64,000 nt of DNA from Zygnema cylindricum (taxonomy: Eukaryota > Streptophyta > Zygnematophyceae > Zygnematales > Zygnemataceae), in the NCBI GenBank assembly GCA_037447655.1, contig JBBHKE010000856.1, positions 10,813 through 74,812 on the forward strand, in the 5' to 3' direction. Shown here one piece after another: positions 32,967 through 45,412 of the stretch (positions are counted from its first letter, which is position 1; each line of letters starts with the position of its first letter). Position numbers and translations under genes: made by a program. Under the pieces are notes generated by a model that was not told the origin of the DNA, searched no databases, and saw nothing but the letters and a program-made list of their open reading frames with translations.

Positions 32967-33090
32967 ACTTAGAAATATGTATTCACTCTCCCCACTCTGC
33001 AACTAGGGTTTACACGCTCAAATAAGTACAACTACTGCATAATTTTTATGAGGGAAAACTAGTACGAAAAATCTTCACTACAATATAAAT

Positions 33091-33130
33091 AAAGTTCGTT
33101 AAGTTACAGTTACATAGGGACATGATCTTA
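33091..33130. mobile_element. Terminal remnant of a Harbinger-like MITE
   Basis: AAAGTTCGTTAAGTTACAG then TACATAGGGACATGATC and TTA: the complement of the left end of the MITE at 1540. Only the last ~40 bp remain. Confidence 0.4.
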
Positions 33131-33148
33131 GGGCTTGTATCGATGTAA

Positions 33149-33885
33149 TCGAAACTTAGTTTTGTTACTTTATTTTGTAGCGAAGATTTTACGTATTAGT
33201 TTTTAAGCGTTCGCTTTAACACAATGAAAGCATTACTGTAAATTGATACAGATGTAGACGTAGGTCTATCATATGATGGTTGTAGACGACTAAAAAACTC
33301 GCGACAAATGAGGACGTATACAAAATAGCGACAGTTGTAGACTCTTAGTGACGTCTAGTTTTGTGTGGCACCTAGTGACGTCTAGTTTTGGGTGACATTA
33401 TAGATGTAAAAAGTTTGTGGTATTTTGATGTCATTCTCTCTTAAGATAGCATCGACATCACTGATTCTAAAACTTCACGTCACGGTTTGGCGATTTGATT
33501 TTTCATCTTTTCTCACTCTACTTGCCTTCAAAACAAGTTTAAAGATAGTCAAAATAAATATTTTTTAGAGATCTTTCATTTCATACCATTATTGTCGAGT
33601 TTTATTCCAAAAATTGTGAGATAGACGCGGTAGTGGGAGAGGGAGGGGTAGAGAGGTTCCTTGATGGACTTCGCTTTTGCAAAATGACATGCGTTGCTCG
33701 AGACCCCTCCACGACCCAGTAATTTAAAAAGTACGTACAATTTGGAAACTTGGTTTTTTTCTCGTACTGCAAAAAAGTTTTGAAAGGCGTGTGACATTTG
33801 CCACAACGTAGTCCTATTCGTTTTTAGGTTGTTATTTTACTCAGATCACGTTTACATAGAACTAAGGTCACTTTCCAAAGTTATC
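33149..33885 (+). repeat. Long tandem repeat, unit I
   Basis: About 737 bp, from GAAACTTAGTTTTGTTACTTT through GTAGACGACTAAAAAA, CCATTATTGTCG and CGAGACCCCTCCACG to 33885. Unit II starts at 33886. No motif in the short ORFs. Confidence 0.6.
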
Positions 33886-34350
33886 AAAACTTAGTCTTGC
33901 TACTTTGTTTTTTTGGGAAATTTCTTTTTGTACTACTTTTACAACATTATGTAATAATGCAATGAAATCGTTAGTTCAAATTGTGACCGAAGTAGACGTG
34001 GGTGTTACTTGTAGCGGTCGTAGACGACTAAAAAATTTGCAACAATTGGTGACGTTTACAGATAGCGAGGGTTGTAGGCGTCTTCTATATATTGGTGTTT
34101 TGTGACGTTGTAGACGTTAAGGCTTTGTGACATTGCTGTCATGTTACTTATGATAGCTTCGACGTCACTAATTCTAAAACTTTGCGCCATCTGAATTTTT
34201 TTTGTCCTTTCTTAACATAATTGCCCTCAAATTACGCCCAAAGACATTGAAAAAATTTTTTTCTATAGATCTTTTATTTAATACCATTATTGTCGTTTTC
34301 CATAGCAAAAAATGTGAGACACACGCGGATAGTGGGAGGGGAAGAGAGAA
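33886..34350 (+). repeat. Long tandem repeat, unit II, first part
   Basis: Parallels unit I (AAAACTTAGTCTTGCTACTTT, GTAGACGACTAAAAAA, TACCATTATTGTCG, GTGGGAGGGGAAG) until element D interrupts it. The rest of the unit (CGAGACCCCTCCACGG and following) resumes at 52806. Confidence 0.65.
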
Positions 34351-34355
34351 AGAGG

Positions 34356-35391
34356 TTTTGAAAATAATAGATTTCTAGAGTATTTTCTAGGTTTAATAGG
34401 TTAGTATAAAAGAAAAGAAAAAGGACGGACAGCCTGCCTCCACCTCCTCTCTCTAGCCCCCATACTTGTTGTAGTCACTGAAGGAAAGATAGGGAGGTTG
34501 ATCCATGGCTGCCTTAGTTCAAACAAGCAGTTATTTTTAGTAGGTTACTAAAAATATACCTTACGGACCAAAGATTTGATCCCGTAACCTTCGGTTCATC
34601 TAGTTGGCCGATAGTTGTCAGCTTTATCCTATAAGACTAGGACGAATGCTAAATGCTTTTGTATGTGATAGATATATATATCTATAAGAAAGAACACATT
34701 CATTTAACTAAAACTGTATACGGCTTGCATCGATACAGTTTTATGAGAGTACGAAGTATGACACTTTTTCAAAACGAATACCACGCATTTTGTTTTGACA
34801 GCAAAACAAATATCGCGCAAGTATTTATAACGGCTAAGATTGCGTTTCGCTGCGAATCCAACGGCGCACATCATCGCCGGAATCTCGGAGTGGCCACTTT
34901 AGTGTTTTGTGACGTGGCATGACCTTGAGCCACGTGGAGAGATGACATTCGGTCATAGGAATTCCGAGGAATGTACGGACGAGTGAAAAGCAGACACGCG
35001 TCCACTTAATAGCCTTGTCTTACATAGGCCCTACAAAAGGTACACCGGCACTAGAACTTTTTGGTACGATACAGTAATCTGATTGGTCCGTACTTCAGTA
35101 GATAGAAGTTATTAGAGGGAATCAGGACTTGGAAAATTTTGGTAGGTAGTCACCTCTCCCTTTGAGAGTTTGTACAAATTGGCATTTTACTGCCTCATAA
35201 CTTATCGGTTGGTTGGCCGTTTTCAGTGCCTCTTTTGCTACACACTAAGGGGAGTCCAGGCTGCATAGGGGTGCGGTCAAACTGTCATTTTGCCTTCCTG
35301 GACAGCAGTGGTTGTGGCTTGAAGTGGGTTAGTTAAATACTATCTAGAGGCTTCCTGTATTCTGTGGTCCAATGGAGGACACTGAATTGCA
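34356..35391 (+). repeat. 5' LTR of element D
   Basis: 1036 bp. The start is mutated (TTTTGAAAATAATAG for TGTTGAAAT) and it ends GAGGACACTGAATTGCA. It carries antisense tRNA-like boxes near 34575-34645 and GCCACGTGG at 34929. Confidence 0.8.
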
Positions 35392-36369
35392 AGTTATGGG
35401 CCCACCCTCTAGGGTGCCCACCTTCAATGGATCTGGGTTCATCTATTGGGAAGCCTGATGGGAGCTTTGTGCGAAAAACGATACTGAGGTATTGTCAGTG
35501 GACAAGTGAAACGTCCACCTTCGGGAACTCCACCAGGATTTGGAGGAGTAAGGTTTCCTGCAGCAACGGCTGCCTCAGCGAGGGAGGCAGATGATGGGGA
35601 CAGCAGTGTGTCCGAGAAGGGAAAAGGGAAGGAGACACCCCTTACTCCTATTGCCACAGTACCGGGAGCGGCGACCGTGAAGACCGCGCAGAACAATACT
35701 CAAATGTGGGAGGATGTAAACATGGCTGCCAAGAACTTCATTCTCAGGCACCTCACTCAAGCTTTGGCCACTTCTCATCTTCACATTTACAAGGCCGAGG
35801 AGTTGTGGGTGAGTTTGGTGGAGATTTATAGAGCTGGAACTATTCTAAAGCTCCAGTTGGCTGAGCAAAAGCTAGTGAGTTACACTTACAAAGGAGGAAA
35901 GATGTTAGATTATTGTAATGATCTTTCTTGTTTGTATATCAAGATGGAAAGTGCCGGGTGGACAGGTACAATGAAAATGAAAGTTAACACTCTTATCATG
36001 AAGTTACTAGATGAGTTCGAGAACATAGTGTATCGAGCACAGGAAATGCCTGATAGTTCATAGAAATAGAACATAGTGGTCAAGATGATACTTGTACATG
36101 AAAACACAATGGAGATTAGGAGAGGAGGGAAGAGCATTCAAGCTCTAGCAACAGGAGGGGACCGATGGGGGAAAGACCCGAAGAAACCTAACAAAGCGGA
36201 AAAAAATCATTTTGGGGGGTCGAGGCTCCCAAAGAGTCTTTATCATTTTTGCAAAAAGCCGGGACACTTCATCGCAGATTGTGTTAAGCAGTCGGAGCTG
36301 AGGCTCCAAGAGAATCGTGGAGGGGGTTTTTCCGGAGGGAAGAAAAAGCACTTGTGGTTACAAAAGTGA
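35372..36369 (+). pseudogene. Element D gag
   Basis: It starts at the ATG in the LTR (MEDTELQVMGPPSRVP). A small deletion after FIYWEA gives a frameshift near 35456. The long part, 35506-36063, has the capsid blocks (NFILRHLTQALATSH, YKGGKMLDYCNDL) and then two close stops. 36076-36369 carries a zinc knuckle whose first Cys is Tyr (YHFCKKPGHFIADC). It cannot give a working Gag. Confidence 0.82.
35392..35404 (+). promoter_or_regulatory. Primer-binding site of element D
   Basis: AGTTATGGGCCCA directly after the LTR. One mismatch to the half-tRNA-Met site GGTTATGGGCCCA. Confidence 0.65.
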
Positions 36370-37643
36370 CAAAAGAAACCAAGGATGAGTCCTCTGAGGA
36401 GGATGGGGAGCTTCTTCTTGACGAGAGCCTGGAGGAGAAAGAGATCCCTTGGAGACAAAAGTGTGGCCTTCGAGCAATTCGGGAAGCTCCACAGGAAGGA
36501 TGGATTATCGACTCACATGCATCCCTGCATATGTGTCGTGATAAAGAACTATTCACTAAGCTAAGAAAGATCCCTACGGTAGAAATAGAGTAAGAGGATA
36601 GGAGAGTGGTTACTACAGATCTAGTGGGATCAGTAGATCTGAAAGTCTTAGTGGAGGGTAAGACTTCTATACTTACATTCTCAGATGTACTCTATATTCC
36701 TCAGCAGAGTAAAAATCTTGTCTCTACGTCTGTGCTAGATGACAAAGAGTTTGATACCTTCACTAGAAACGGCGTCTTTACAGCTAAGTATGGGGATGAA
36801 GTTTACTTCACGGTAGATTAGGGTAGTCAAGGAATGTTTAGGCTTAACCTGAGTAATGAAAAGAAGAATGCTTATTATGTTGGTGTTCATAAGGTGATGA
36901 TATGGCATAAGCGGTTGGGGCATGTGCATTTTGATAGGTTAAGAGAAATGAAAAAGCTTGGGGAAGTAGAAGGCATTCAGTTTGGGGATAATGAAATGAT
37001 GGATGATTGTAGTGGTTGTGCTCAAGGTAAGGCTCGCAGACTTCCCTTTCCCAAAGCCGCCATATATAGAGGTGAGAAAGTGTTAGACTTGGTCCACAGA
37101 GATATTTGGGGACCAGCAAAAGTACCTTCGGTTAGAGGAAAGAGGTTTATGATGACAATAACCGATGACTTGTCTAGATACTCTAGTGTCTACTTTCTAA
37201 AAACAAAGTCTGAAGCATCAACTTACTTCAAAGAATATATAGCCTTGAGTGAGAAGTTGCATGAAACCCCCATTAAAAGGATAAGGAGTGATAAACGGAG
37301 GGAATATACCTCTAACCAGTTTGAGGAATATCTGAGAGATGAGGGAGTGCAACACCAAAAATCTGTACCATATATCCTGGAACAAAATGGGGTAGCTGAG
37401 AGGTTGAATCGAACACTAGGAGATAGTGCATGTAATATGTTGGCAAACAAGAAAATAGGAAAGAGATTTTGGGTAGAAGCAATGAACTGTGCCAACTACA
37501 TTAAGAATAGAGTCTTTACCTCAACTATAAAAGGAGTGACACCTTATGAGAGATGGATTGGAAGGAAACCAGATATCTCACACCTTAAGGTATTCGGTAG
37601 CCAAGTTTACAGTCTTGACACGATAGGAAAAACTGGAAACTAG
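36354..37643 (+). pseudogene. Element D protease and integrase
   Basis: The protease site reads WIIDSHASLHMC, so the catalytic Asp-Ser-Gly is broken. Stops lie at about 36592 and 36820. The integrase zinc finger is kept (HKRLGH ... CSGC), but the first-Asp block reads HRDIWGP and the second RSDKRREY in place of RSDNGGEY. GVAERLNRTL with the Glu is kept. It ends with a stop near 37641. Confidence 0.85.
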
Positions 37644-37669
37644 ATGCTAAGGGAAAACTTAGATACCTT

Positions 37670-39709
37670 GTGGGATATGACGAGGATGTTAAGGGATATA
37701 GAGTCTATGACTTAGCAAAGAAAGATGTAATTCTCGTCAAACACTTAGTTGTCATGGATGAAGGGAAGTCATTTGACCCTTTCAAATATACAAAGAAGAT
37801 AAGAATTAGATTTGATTCCGACAGTGAGGAGAACTCGGTCGTTCCTGAAAGGGACATGAGTGAAACCGTGATTGTAGATTCAAGGGAGACCCAAGATACT
37901 GGAGACTCACCGGAAACCTCACATACTCCTATGGACTTCGAGGAGATAGAAGAAGCGAAACAAGAATCGGCTTCTATGGACAAGGGAGCCGATGAGACAG
38001 TGAGAAGAAATCCAAGACTTCCATCCATTCCAGCTTCAGAGTTTGAGGGAGGAAGGAGGAGCAACAAAAGGATACAGCAAAAACAAAACCCTCATAAGGT
38101 AACTAAACTATCTCACCCAGATGAGCCTCAGTCTTACTCAGAGGCATTGAATAGTCCAGAGATAGAAAGATGGATTAGAGCCATAAAAGATGAGATGGCT
38201 TCTATCATGGAAGCAAATACTTGGAATTAGCGGATTGTCCTCCAGACAGGTAACCTATTGGGTGTAAATGGGTATTTAAACTATAACTGAACCCAGATAA
38301 TACCATTGAGAGCAATAAGGCTCGATTGGTAGCAAAGGGGTTTACTCAAAAAGAGGGAATTGACTATAAGGAGACCTTTGCTCCAATTGTTCGGTTCCCC
38401 TTAGTAATGATTCTCCTCAGTCTGGCAGCAGCGGAAGACATGGAAATCCCCCAGATAGATATTAAGACAGCTTTTCTTAATGGTGAGTTAGAGGAAGAAA
38501 TTTTCATGAGGCAACCCGAGGGGTTCGTGGAAGAAGGAGAGGAGAGCAAAATCTGTTGGCTCATAAAATCCTTATATGGACTGAAGCAGGCTCCTTGACA
38601 GTGGAATAATAAACTAGATGAGTTTCTCATCGATCTTGGATATATCCGCATCAGCTCTGACCATTCTATGTATATGTTTGAAGATGAGAATGGTATCATT
38701 TTTATTGCAATTTATGTGGATGATCTGTTTGTGTTGAGTAAGTCTTTGGAGAAGATCAATAGGCTGAAGTAAGATCTTATGGGCAGATTTGATATGAAGG
38801 ATTTAGGGGAGGCAAAATATATTTTGGGGATCTAAATGGAGAGAGATAGGGGGAAGAAGATTATCAGATTTACTCAGAAAGAAGCAATAGGTAATATGCT
38901 TGAGAAATTCCAAATGGAAAATGGTAACAGTTGTACCACTCCCATGGACTTGAAAAAAGTAAGTGATCGAAGGGTAGAAAGAGGAGTGATGATCTTAGAC
39001 GATCAGATGAGTTTAGAGGAGAGAAAAGTTATGAAATCTATCCATTATAGACAGGTCGTAAGAAGTTTGATCTACTTTATGAACTATACCAAGCCGGACA
39101 TAGCGCAGCAGTTAGAGTACTCAGTAGGAGTCTTAATGATCCTTGAAAAGAGAGACTGGGAGGCAGCCAAGAGAGTCACGAGATTCTGGTTGGAACCATA
39201 GAATTATGGTTGCATTTTGGAGGGGAGCACACTGATATCACCACTTGGAGTGATGCCAGTTATGGGGATGCACCTATGAGAAGATACACTTGTGGATATG
39301 TTTTGTATGTGGGGGAAGGTGCTTGCTGTTGGAGCAGTAAGCAACAAAAGGTGGTTGCTCAGTCTACTATGGAGGTTGAGTGTATGGCGTCTTATTCAGC
39401 TGTAAAATAACTAATGTGGGTGAAGTCATTGTTGCAAGAACTGGGATATATGAAGGAGGGAGTGCATGAAATCTTTTGCGATAATCAAGCTGCAATCGCA
39501 ATTGCAGCCAATCCAAAACACCATTTCAAAGCAAAACATATGGACATAAGATTAAGCTTCATAGGAGAAAAAGTTGAAAATAAATTTTAAATCTTGTGTA
39601 TAGACCTGATGAAGAAATGGTGAATGCCATGATGACAAAACCAGTGCCCTCTCCTAAATTAAAATATTGTCGGGAAAAATGCGGGTTGAAAGAAAAATTA
39701 AAATTATAC
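37670..39709 (+). pseudogene. Element D spacer, reverse transcriptase and RNase H
   Basis: The spacer (37670-38230) is open (KGYRVYDLAKKD, acidic Ser-rich part, GGRRSNKRIQQK). The RT is in pieces with stops: KGFTQKEGIDYKETFAP near 38340, YVDDLF near 38715 (active-site Asp pair kept), YILGI then a stop. RNase H blocks TTWSDASYGDAP, STMEVECMAS and CDNQAAIAIAANP run to about 39709. The domain order is complete. A purine tract AAGGGGAG (39719-39726) precedes the LTR. Confidence 0.85.
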
Positions 39710-39726
39710 TAGAAAATAAGGGGAGT

Positions 39727-40763
39727 GTTAAAATTAATAGATTTCTATAGTATTTTCTAGGTTTAAATATGTAAGTATAAAAGAAAAGAAAAGGACGGGC
39801 AGCCTGCCTTCACCTCCTCTCTCTAGCCCCTATACTTGTTGTAGTCACTGAAGGATAGAGAGGATGGTTGATCCATGGCTGCCTTAGTTCAACAGGCAAT
39901 TATTTTTAGTAGGTTACTGAAAATATTACCTGACGGACCCGGGATTTGATTCCGATATCTGCGGTTCGTGAAGTTGGCCGATAGCGGTGAGCTTTATCCT
40001 ATTAGACTAGGACCAATGCTAAATGCTATAGTATGTGATAGATATATATTTATTTAGGGAGGAACAAATCCATTTAACTAAAACTGTATACGACATGCAT
40101 AGATACAGTTTTATGAAAGTACAAAGTACGATTCTATTTCAAAACGGATACAACTTATTTTGTTTCGACAGCGAAACAAATGTCGCGCAAGTATTTATAA
40201 CGGCTAATATTGCGTCTCGCTGCAAATCCAACGGCGCACATTATCGCCGAAATCCCGAAGTGGTCACTTAGGCGTTTTGTGACGTGGCGTGACCTGGAGC
40301 CACGTGGAGAGATGACACTCGGTCATAGGAATTCCGAAGAATGTACGGACGAGTAAAAAACAAACACACGTCCGCTTAATAGCCTTATCGTACATATGCC
40401 GTACAAAAGGTACACTGGCAATGGTACTTTTTGGTACGGTACAGTAATGTGATTGGTCCGTACTTCAGTAGATAGAAGTTATTAGAGGGAATCAGGACTT
40501 AGAAAATTTTGGTAGGTAGTCACCTCTCTTCTTTTGAGAGTTTGTATAAATTGGCATTTTTACTGCCTCATAACTTATCGGCTAGTTGGCCGTTTTCAGT
40601 GATTCTTTTTGCCACGGGCTCAAAGGAGTCCAGGCTGCACACGGGTGCAGTCAAACGGTCATTTTGCCTTTCTAGACAGCAGTGGTTGTGGCTTGAAGTG
40701 GGTTAGTTAAATACTATCTAGAGGCTTCCTGTATTTTGTGGTCCAATGGAGGACACAGAATTG
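39727..40763 (+). repeat. Family-1 LTR following the body of D
   Basis: TGTTAAAATTAATAG to GACACAGAATTG; the last two bases (CA) are missing where a family-2-like fragment begins. A TATA box (GTATAAATTGGC) lies at about 40546. It is visibly diverged from the 5' LTR (for example GGCTGCACACGGG against GGCTGCATAGGGG). Confidence 0.75.
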
Positions 40764-41155
40764 AACGGACGGCCGCGATAGGCGGCGCGATCACGGAAGG
40801 GGTACTTTTGGCGTTTTACGGTCTTTGCCATGTCAAATGAGATGTGGCGTGATAACATTGAATTACGGGAACTCTGGAGATTACGGGAACAAATCCTGAT
40901 TTGACACGTGTCGACATTTTGGCCATGTTGTACAATGGTTGTACATAAAGTACACCGACACCTGTACTTTTTTGTACGACACAATAATTTGATTGGTGCC
41001 GAACTTCAGAAGATAGAGTTTTAGAGGGGGAATAGGACTTAGAAAATTTTGGGTAAGTAGTTGCCTCTCCCAGAGAGCACCTTGTATAAATGGCAAACTT
41101 TGGCCAGCCATAACGATCAATTTACTTGACCATTTTCAGTGATTCTTTTTGCTAC
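40764..41155 (+). repeat. Family-2-like LTR fragment, plus orientation
   Basis: Follows the F LTR from GAACGGACGGCCG through GACACGTGTCGACATTT and AAAGTACACCGACACCTGTAC to GATTCTTTTTGCTAC. Both ends are truncated. Confidence 0.55.
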
Positions 41156-41533
41156 TGAAATTCTGTGGTCTCCATTGACCCACAGAATGAGCAGCCTATG
41201 TAAAGCCTCTAGGATAATATTTGCCCCTTCTACTTTCCCGCTGAATAAGCGCCGCCCAGGCACACAAATATTCTGACCACTCTCACCCTTGTGAGGACAA
41301 GACTCCCCTGAGTCAAACGCAAAAAGAATCACTGAATTTGCTCACCCGAGCAGTAAGTTATGGCTGGTCAAAGACGACCTTTATAGTTACAAGCTCTCTT
41401 AGAGAGAGAGGTACCTAAATATTACTAAGTCTCGGTCTGCCTACTCACGAATACCTACTATTAAACCCTAGTCCAATAGGAACACTATAAAGTACAAGAA
41501 GGTACAATGGGCGATGTACTTATTGTACAACTA
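41156..41533 (-). repeat. LTR fragment, minus orientation, tail-to-tail with the previous one
   Basis: Starts TGAAATTCTGTGGTCTCC, the complement of an LTR end, and continues through GACTCCCCTGAGTC and CAATGGGCGATGTACTTATTG. It meets the E LTR at about 41534. Confidence 0.5.
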
Positions 41534-42076
41534 TCAAAGTTATCTAAGTCCTACTAATATACACCGAAGCCTATGCTGCTGAACGTACGGAGGCATACCA
41601 GCCGTACAATAAATACCTGCGGCTCGAACCGAACAAGGTACGTCATACAAAAAGATTCCTTTACTAATCAACTAACCACACAAAGACAAAAAATCTACTT
41701 AACTAGATATTTACAAAGAAGTAGGATTTTATATGCCATGTCATTTGTCGTGTATGTGGCTCACACGGACCAACATTTGTCGGCGGTCTCCCTCAACCGC
41801 GTACATATCACATTCCGCACCGTAGACAAATCTCCATGTGCCATTTTGTCCTCAAGTGTATCTATGCACAAACAATCGGATATTCTGGAGTGTCCTCTTT
41901 CTTGTAGTGACTTCTGTCTCGGGAGTGTATACAAAGGTGTACTCCCTACCGATCTAGTGGAACATCAATTCTGGTGTGTAATGTAAAGAACTTACAATCA
42001 AACATATGCTAAGTCGTGAAACTCTCTCTCCCTCACACTCGAGGCATAGAGAGGACTAAAGCTTTCCAAAACAACA
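41534..42076 (-). repeat. 3' LTR of element E
   Basis: TGTTGTTTTGGAAAGC start on minus at 42076. It contains GGCATATAAAATCC (TATA box, near 41735) and GGTATGCCTCCGTACG. The far end abuts another LTR fragment, so the full length is uncertain. Confidence 0.7.
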
Positions 42077-42134
42077 CTCCCCTAAAGCTTTAGACTCTTC
42101 TAGCCACTTAAGCCACATGCCTCTCTGCAAAACT

Positions 42135-43242
42135 TTAATGCAATTTAGGTGCAGGCAAGGGTTTAGTCATCATGTCAGCAACCATATCCTCATCTGGTAA
42201 ATAACTGAGTTTCAGAACTCTTTCCATAACCTTCTCTCTCACAAAGTGTAGCTTGATATCAATGTGTTTGCTCTTAAACTGATGGCTAGGGTTAGATGCA
42301 ATAGCAATGGCAGCCTGATTGTCACACCACACTACTTGAGGTCGAGATTGCATAAACAAAAGCTCTTGAAGGAGAGACTTTACCCAAAGTAACTCTTTGA
42401 CGGTTACGCTAGCCGCCATGTACTCACCCTTTATAGTAGACTAAGGTGTCACCTTCTGAAGTTTGCTGCTCCTGAAGCATGTCCCACTTCAAATCTTCAG
42501 AATGTATCCACTATTAGAGCGTTGGCTTGGCATATCTCCATAGCTCGCTTTGCTCCATGTTTGACTTTTTACTTCCTCTCCTCCGAGAGAGAGTCGAAGG
42601 TTTCGAGTTCCTGCAAAATATCGAAGAACTCTCTTTGCTGCCTCCCAGTCTGACTTCTTTGGATTTTGCAAACTTCGGCTTAAGGCTCCAACACCTACTG
42701 CAATATCCAGACGGGTACAGTTCATGAAATAGATGAGGCTTCCGATGATCTGCCTGTAAGGAATGGAGGACATAAAATTTGCCTCCCTTGACTCCAAAGA
42801 GTCATCAATCACAACCCCACCATGTGATTCTTTCCCTTCTATTTTCTGTCTGAACTCCATAGGAGTAGCACTTCCCTTTGCCTCTGACATGCCGAACCTT
42901 TCAAGCATGTTTCCAATGGCTTCTTTCTGTCAAATAAATTAGTCTTTGTTTTCTATCCCTTTCTACCTGAATTCCCAAAATATACTTAGCCTCCCCTAAA
43001 TCTTTCGTTTCGAACCTGGAATTTAGAGCTGGTTTTATTTTGTTAAGTTCATTAATGGATTTGCTTAGCAACAACAAATCATCAACATACACAGCAATAT
43101 ATATCACTCCATCTTCCCCTTCCATTACATAAACTGAATGATCTGAACTGATTCTGGTAAAACCAAGATTTGTCAAAAATTCATCCAGTTTTAGGTTCCA
43201 CTGTCGTGGAGCCTGCTTCAGACTATAAAGGGACTTCAACAT
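42135..43242 (-). pseudogene. Element E RT C-terminal part and RNase H
   Basis: 43242-42901 holds [21 protein letters not shown] and the intact active site YVDDLL, ending in a frameshift after YLTE. 42908-42489 and 42419-42135 hold the connection and RNase H (SLIYFMNCTRLDIA, TWSKASYGDM with the first Asp of TWSDASYG lost, CDNQAAIAIASNPSHQF, MTKPLPAPKLH). A frameshift lies near 42450. Confidence 0.82.
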
Positions 43243-44339
43243 TTACAGACCAGATTTTCTTTCCATTTTTCTACATATCCCTCTGGTTGCTTCATATATA
43301 TAACTTCCTCCAAATCCCCATGCAAGAAAGTTGTCTTCACATCCATTTGATGCAATTCCATATCCTCTATTGCTGCTAAAGATAAAAGAATCCTAACAGT
43401 AGCAAAAAGAACTACAGGTGAGAACGTCTCTTCATAATCAATGCCCTCTTTCTGGCTATACCCCTTAGCAACAAGCCTGGCCTTATATCTCTCAATGGTA
43501 TTGTCGGGATTCAGTTTTAACTTGAATACCCACTTACAACCAATCGCTTTTCGATCCGGTGGAAGTTCCACAAGCTCCCAAGTTTGAGCCTCCATAGTTG
43601 ACTTTATCTCGTCATTCGCCGCAGCAATCCACAGATCTTTTTCCGGAACGGAGAAAGCTTCTTGAATGGTAAGAGGCTCCCCTCTGGTTACAGAATAAGC
43701 ATGATCCACTCGGTCACCTCTGAGCCAGCTGCTTTGTCTTCTTCCCCCCGGAAAATTTGAAGCAAGAATTGTTGGTCCCCGACGCAGTCTTGGAGGAGGA
43801 GGTGGTCCGGTAGTAGTTGCAATAGTAGGTGGATCAGACAGCCCCAAAACATGTGGTAGTTCAGATGTATATGAAGAAACCGTTGTTTGCTTGAAAGGAA
43901 TCTGCTCAAGGATGACATATTCCTGCAATTTTTCTGCGTTTTCCGCCTCATTCATGCTAAAAACATCAACAGATTGACTTTCTTCTTTGATCTGAATATT
44001 CTTAGCAATCTGAATTGTATTTTTCTGAGGATTATACACTCTATATCCTACGGACTCATCATCATAGCCCAAAAATATCCCAGGTACAGATTTTGGACTT
44101 AATTTCCAATTTAGAAGGTTATCAAACATAAAACACTTACTTCCAAATACTCTAAAGTGACTAACATTCGGCTTTCTTCCTGTCCACATTTCATAAGGTG
44201 TTTTATCCTTCACAGATCTAGTTTCTATTCTTTTTCTAATATAAGAAGCACACTGAAAAGCTTCCCCCCAAAATTTCGGATCTACACCTTTATCCGCAGC
44301 GAAAGCGTGGAGGGCCCATAACCTGTTGTTCTGAGACAA
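43236..44339 (-). pseudogene. Element E integrase C-terminal half and RT start
   Basis: 367 open codons. They start inside integrase ([21 protein letters not shown], after the catalytic residues) and run through [14 protein letters not shown], a spacer with [11 protein letters not shown], then RT ([57 protein letters not shown]) to a stop near 43236. The integrase catalytic core is absent owing to the upstream deletion. Confidence 0.85.
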
Positions 44340-44364
44340 CAGCTGGAACCGAAGACGATGAAGA
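44300..44364 (-). pseudogene. Element E gag start fused to integrase by deletion
   Basis: On minus the frame runs S-rich then [14 protein letters not shown], and at about 44306 jumps into integrase sequence, deleting most of gag, all of PR and the IN core. The first codons (ATG ACT ACA CCG GCA TCC) lie at 51885-51868 across the F insertion. GGTTATGGGCCC (44312-44323) occurs here inside the coding region, with a Gag N-terminal extension upstream, unlike in A, C, D and F. Confidence 0.6.
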
Positions 44365-45412
44365 TGAAGAAATTAATGGTTTTTAAGTATTTTCTAGGTC
44401 TGAATAGAAATAAAGAAGCCGAGGCAGTCTACCTCTAACTTCTCTCTCCAACTCTCAAACTTGTTGCAATCACTGAGAAATTGGAGAGAAAGCTAGAGCC
44501 ATGGCTACCTAGGCTATCCACAGGTTTACGATAAATTTATATTAGTCAAGGGATTAATTACTAAAAGGTATGTGCTGGCGACAGGATTTGATCCTGGTAC
44601 CTGCCGGCAGTCAGAGGGTAGATAGCCGGTAGCCTTAGCCGTTAAGTCTAGAAGTAGTCTTACGTAGTATATAGTACGATAATGATTTAAACATGTACAC
44701 GTAGGATAAATCATTTAACTATAACTGTTAACGCGATACATAGATATGGTAGTGTAAAAGTACGAATTGCGGTACGCATAAGAAATCAATACCGCGCATT
44801 GATTTCGTAAGCGAAACAAATACCGCGCATGTATTTATTACGGCTACGATCAAATGCGAGTTTAATCGAACGGCCGGAATTAGCGCCGAGATCGCGGAAG
44901 GAGAATTCGGCGGTTTGTGGGCATCGCCACATTGGATGACACGTGGCGATGTAACATTGGAGCGCGTTATCTCTGAAGATTAAAGGAGCGAATCCAAATA
45001 TTCCACGTGTGGACATTTAGGCCATGTCGTACAATGTCCGTACATAAAGTACACCGGCACCTGTACTTTTGCGTACGGAACTATATTCTGATTGGTTCCA
45101 TACATCAGTAGATAGAGTCTGTGAGAGAGATAAGACTAAGAAATATTAGAAGATAGGACCCTCTCTCCCAGAGAGCTTTTGTACAAAAGGTCAACTTTGA
45201 CCCTCTATAACTTACTGCTTAGGGGAGCAAATTCGTAGATTCTTTTTGCTATCGACTCAAGGGAGTCTTGCCTTCACAAGGGTGAAGTTGGTCAGAGTAT
45301 TTGTTTGCCAGGGTGGCAGTTATTTTTGCTTAAACACAAAGGGGTCAGGATTATCCTAGAGGCTTCTTGGAAGCTGTCCACTCTGAGGACTTATGGAGGT
45401 CTCAGAGTTTCA
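44365..45412 (+). repeat. 5' LTR of element F (family 2)
   Basis: TGAAGAAATTAATGG ... CAGAGTTTCA, 1048 bp. Antisense tRNA-like boxes: CCGTTAAGTCTA (44639-44650) and GGATTTGATCC (44584-44594) as read on plus. It also holds GACACGTGG-type motifs near 44940. The last 20 bp contain ATGGAGGTCTCAG, the gag start. Confidence 0.88.

Noticed and set aside
40764-41533. A single complete LTR
   Set aside because: Orientation changes at 41155/41156; these are two truncated fragments joined tail-to-tail.
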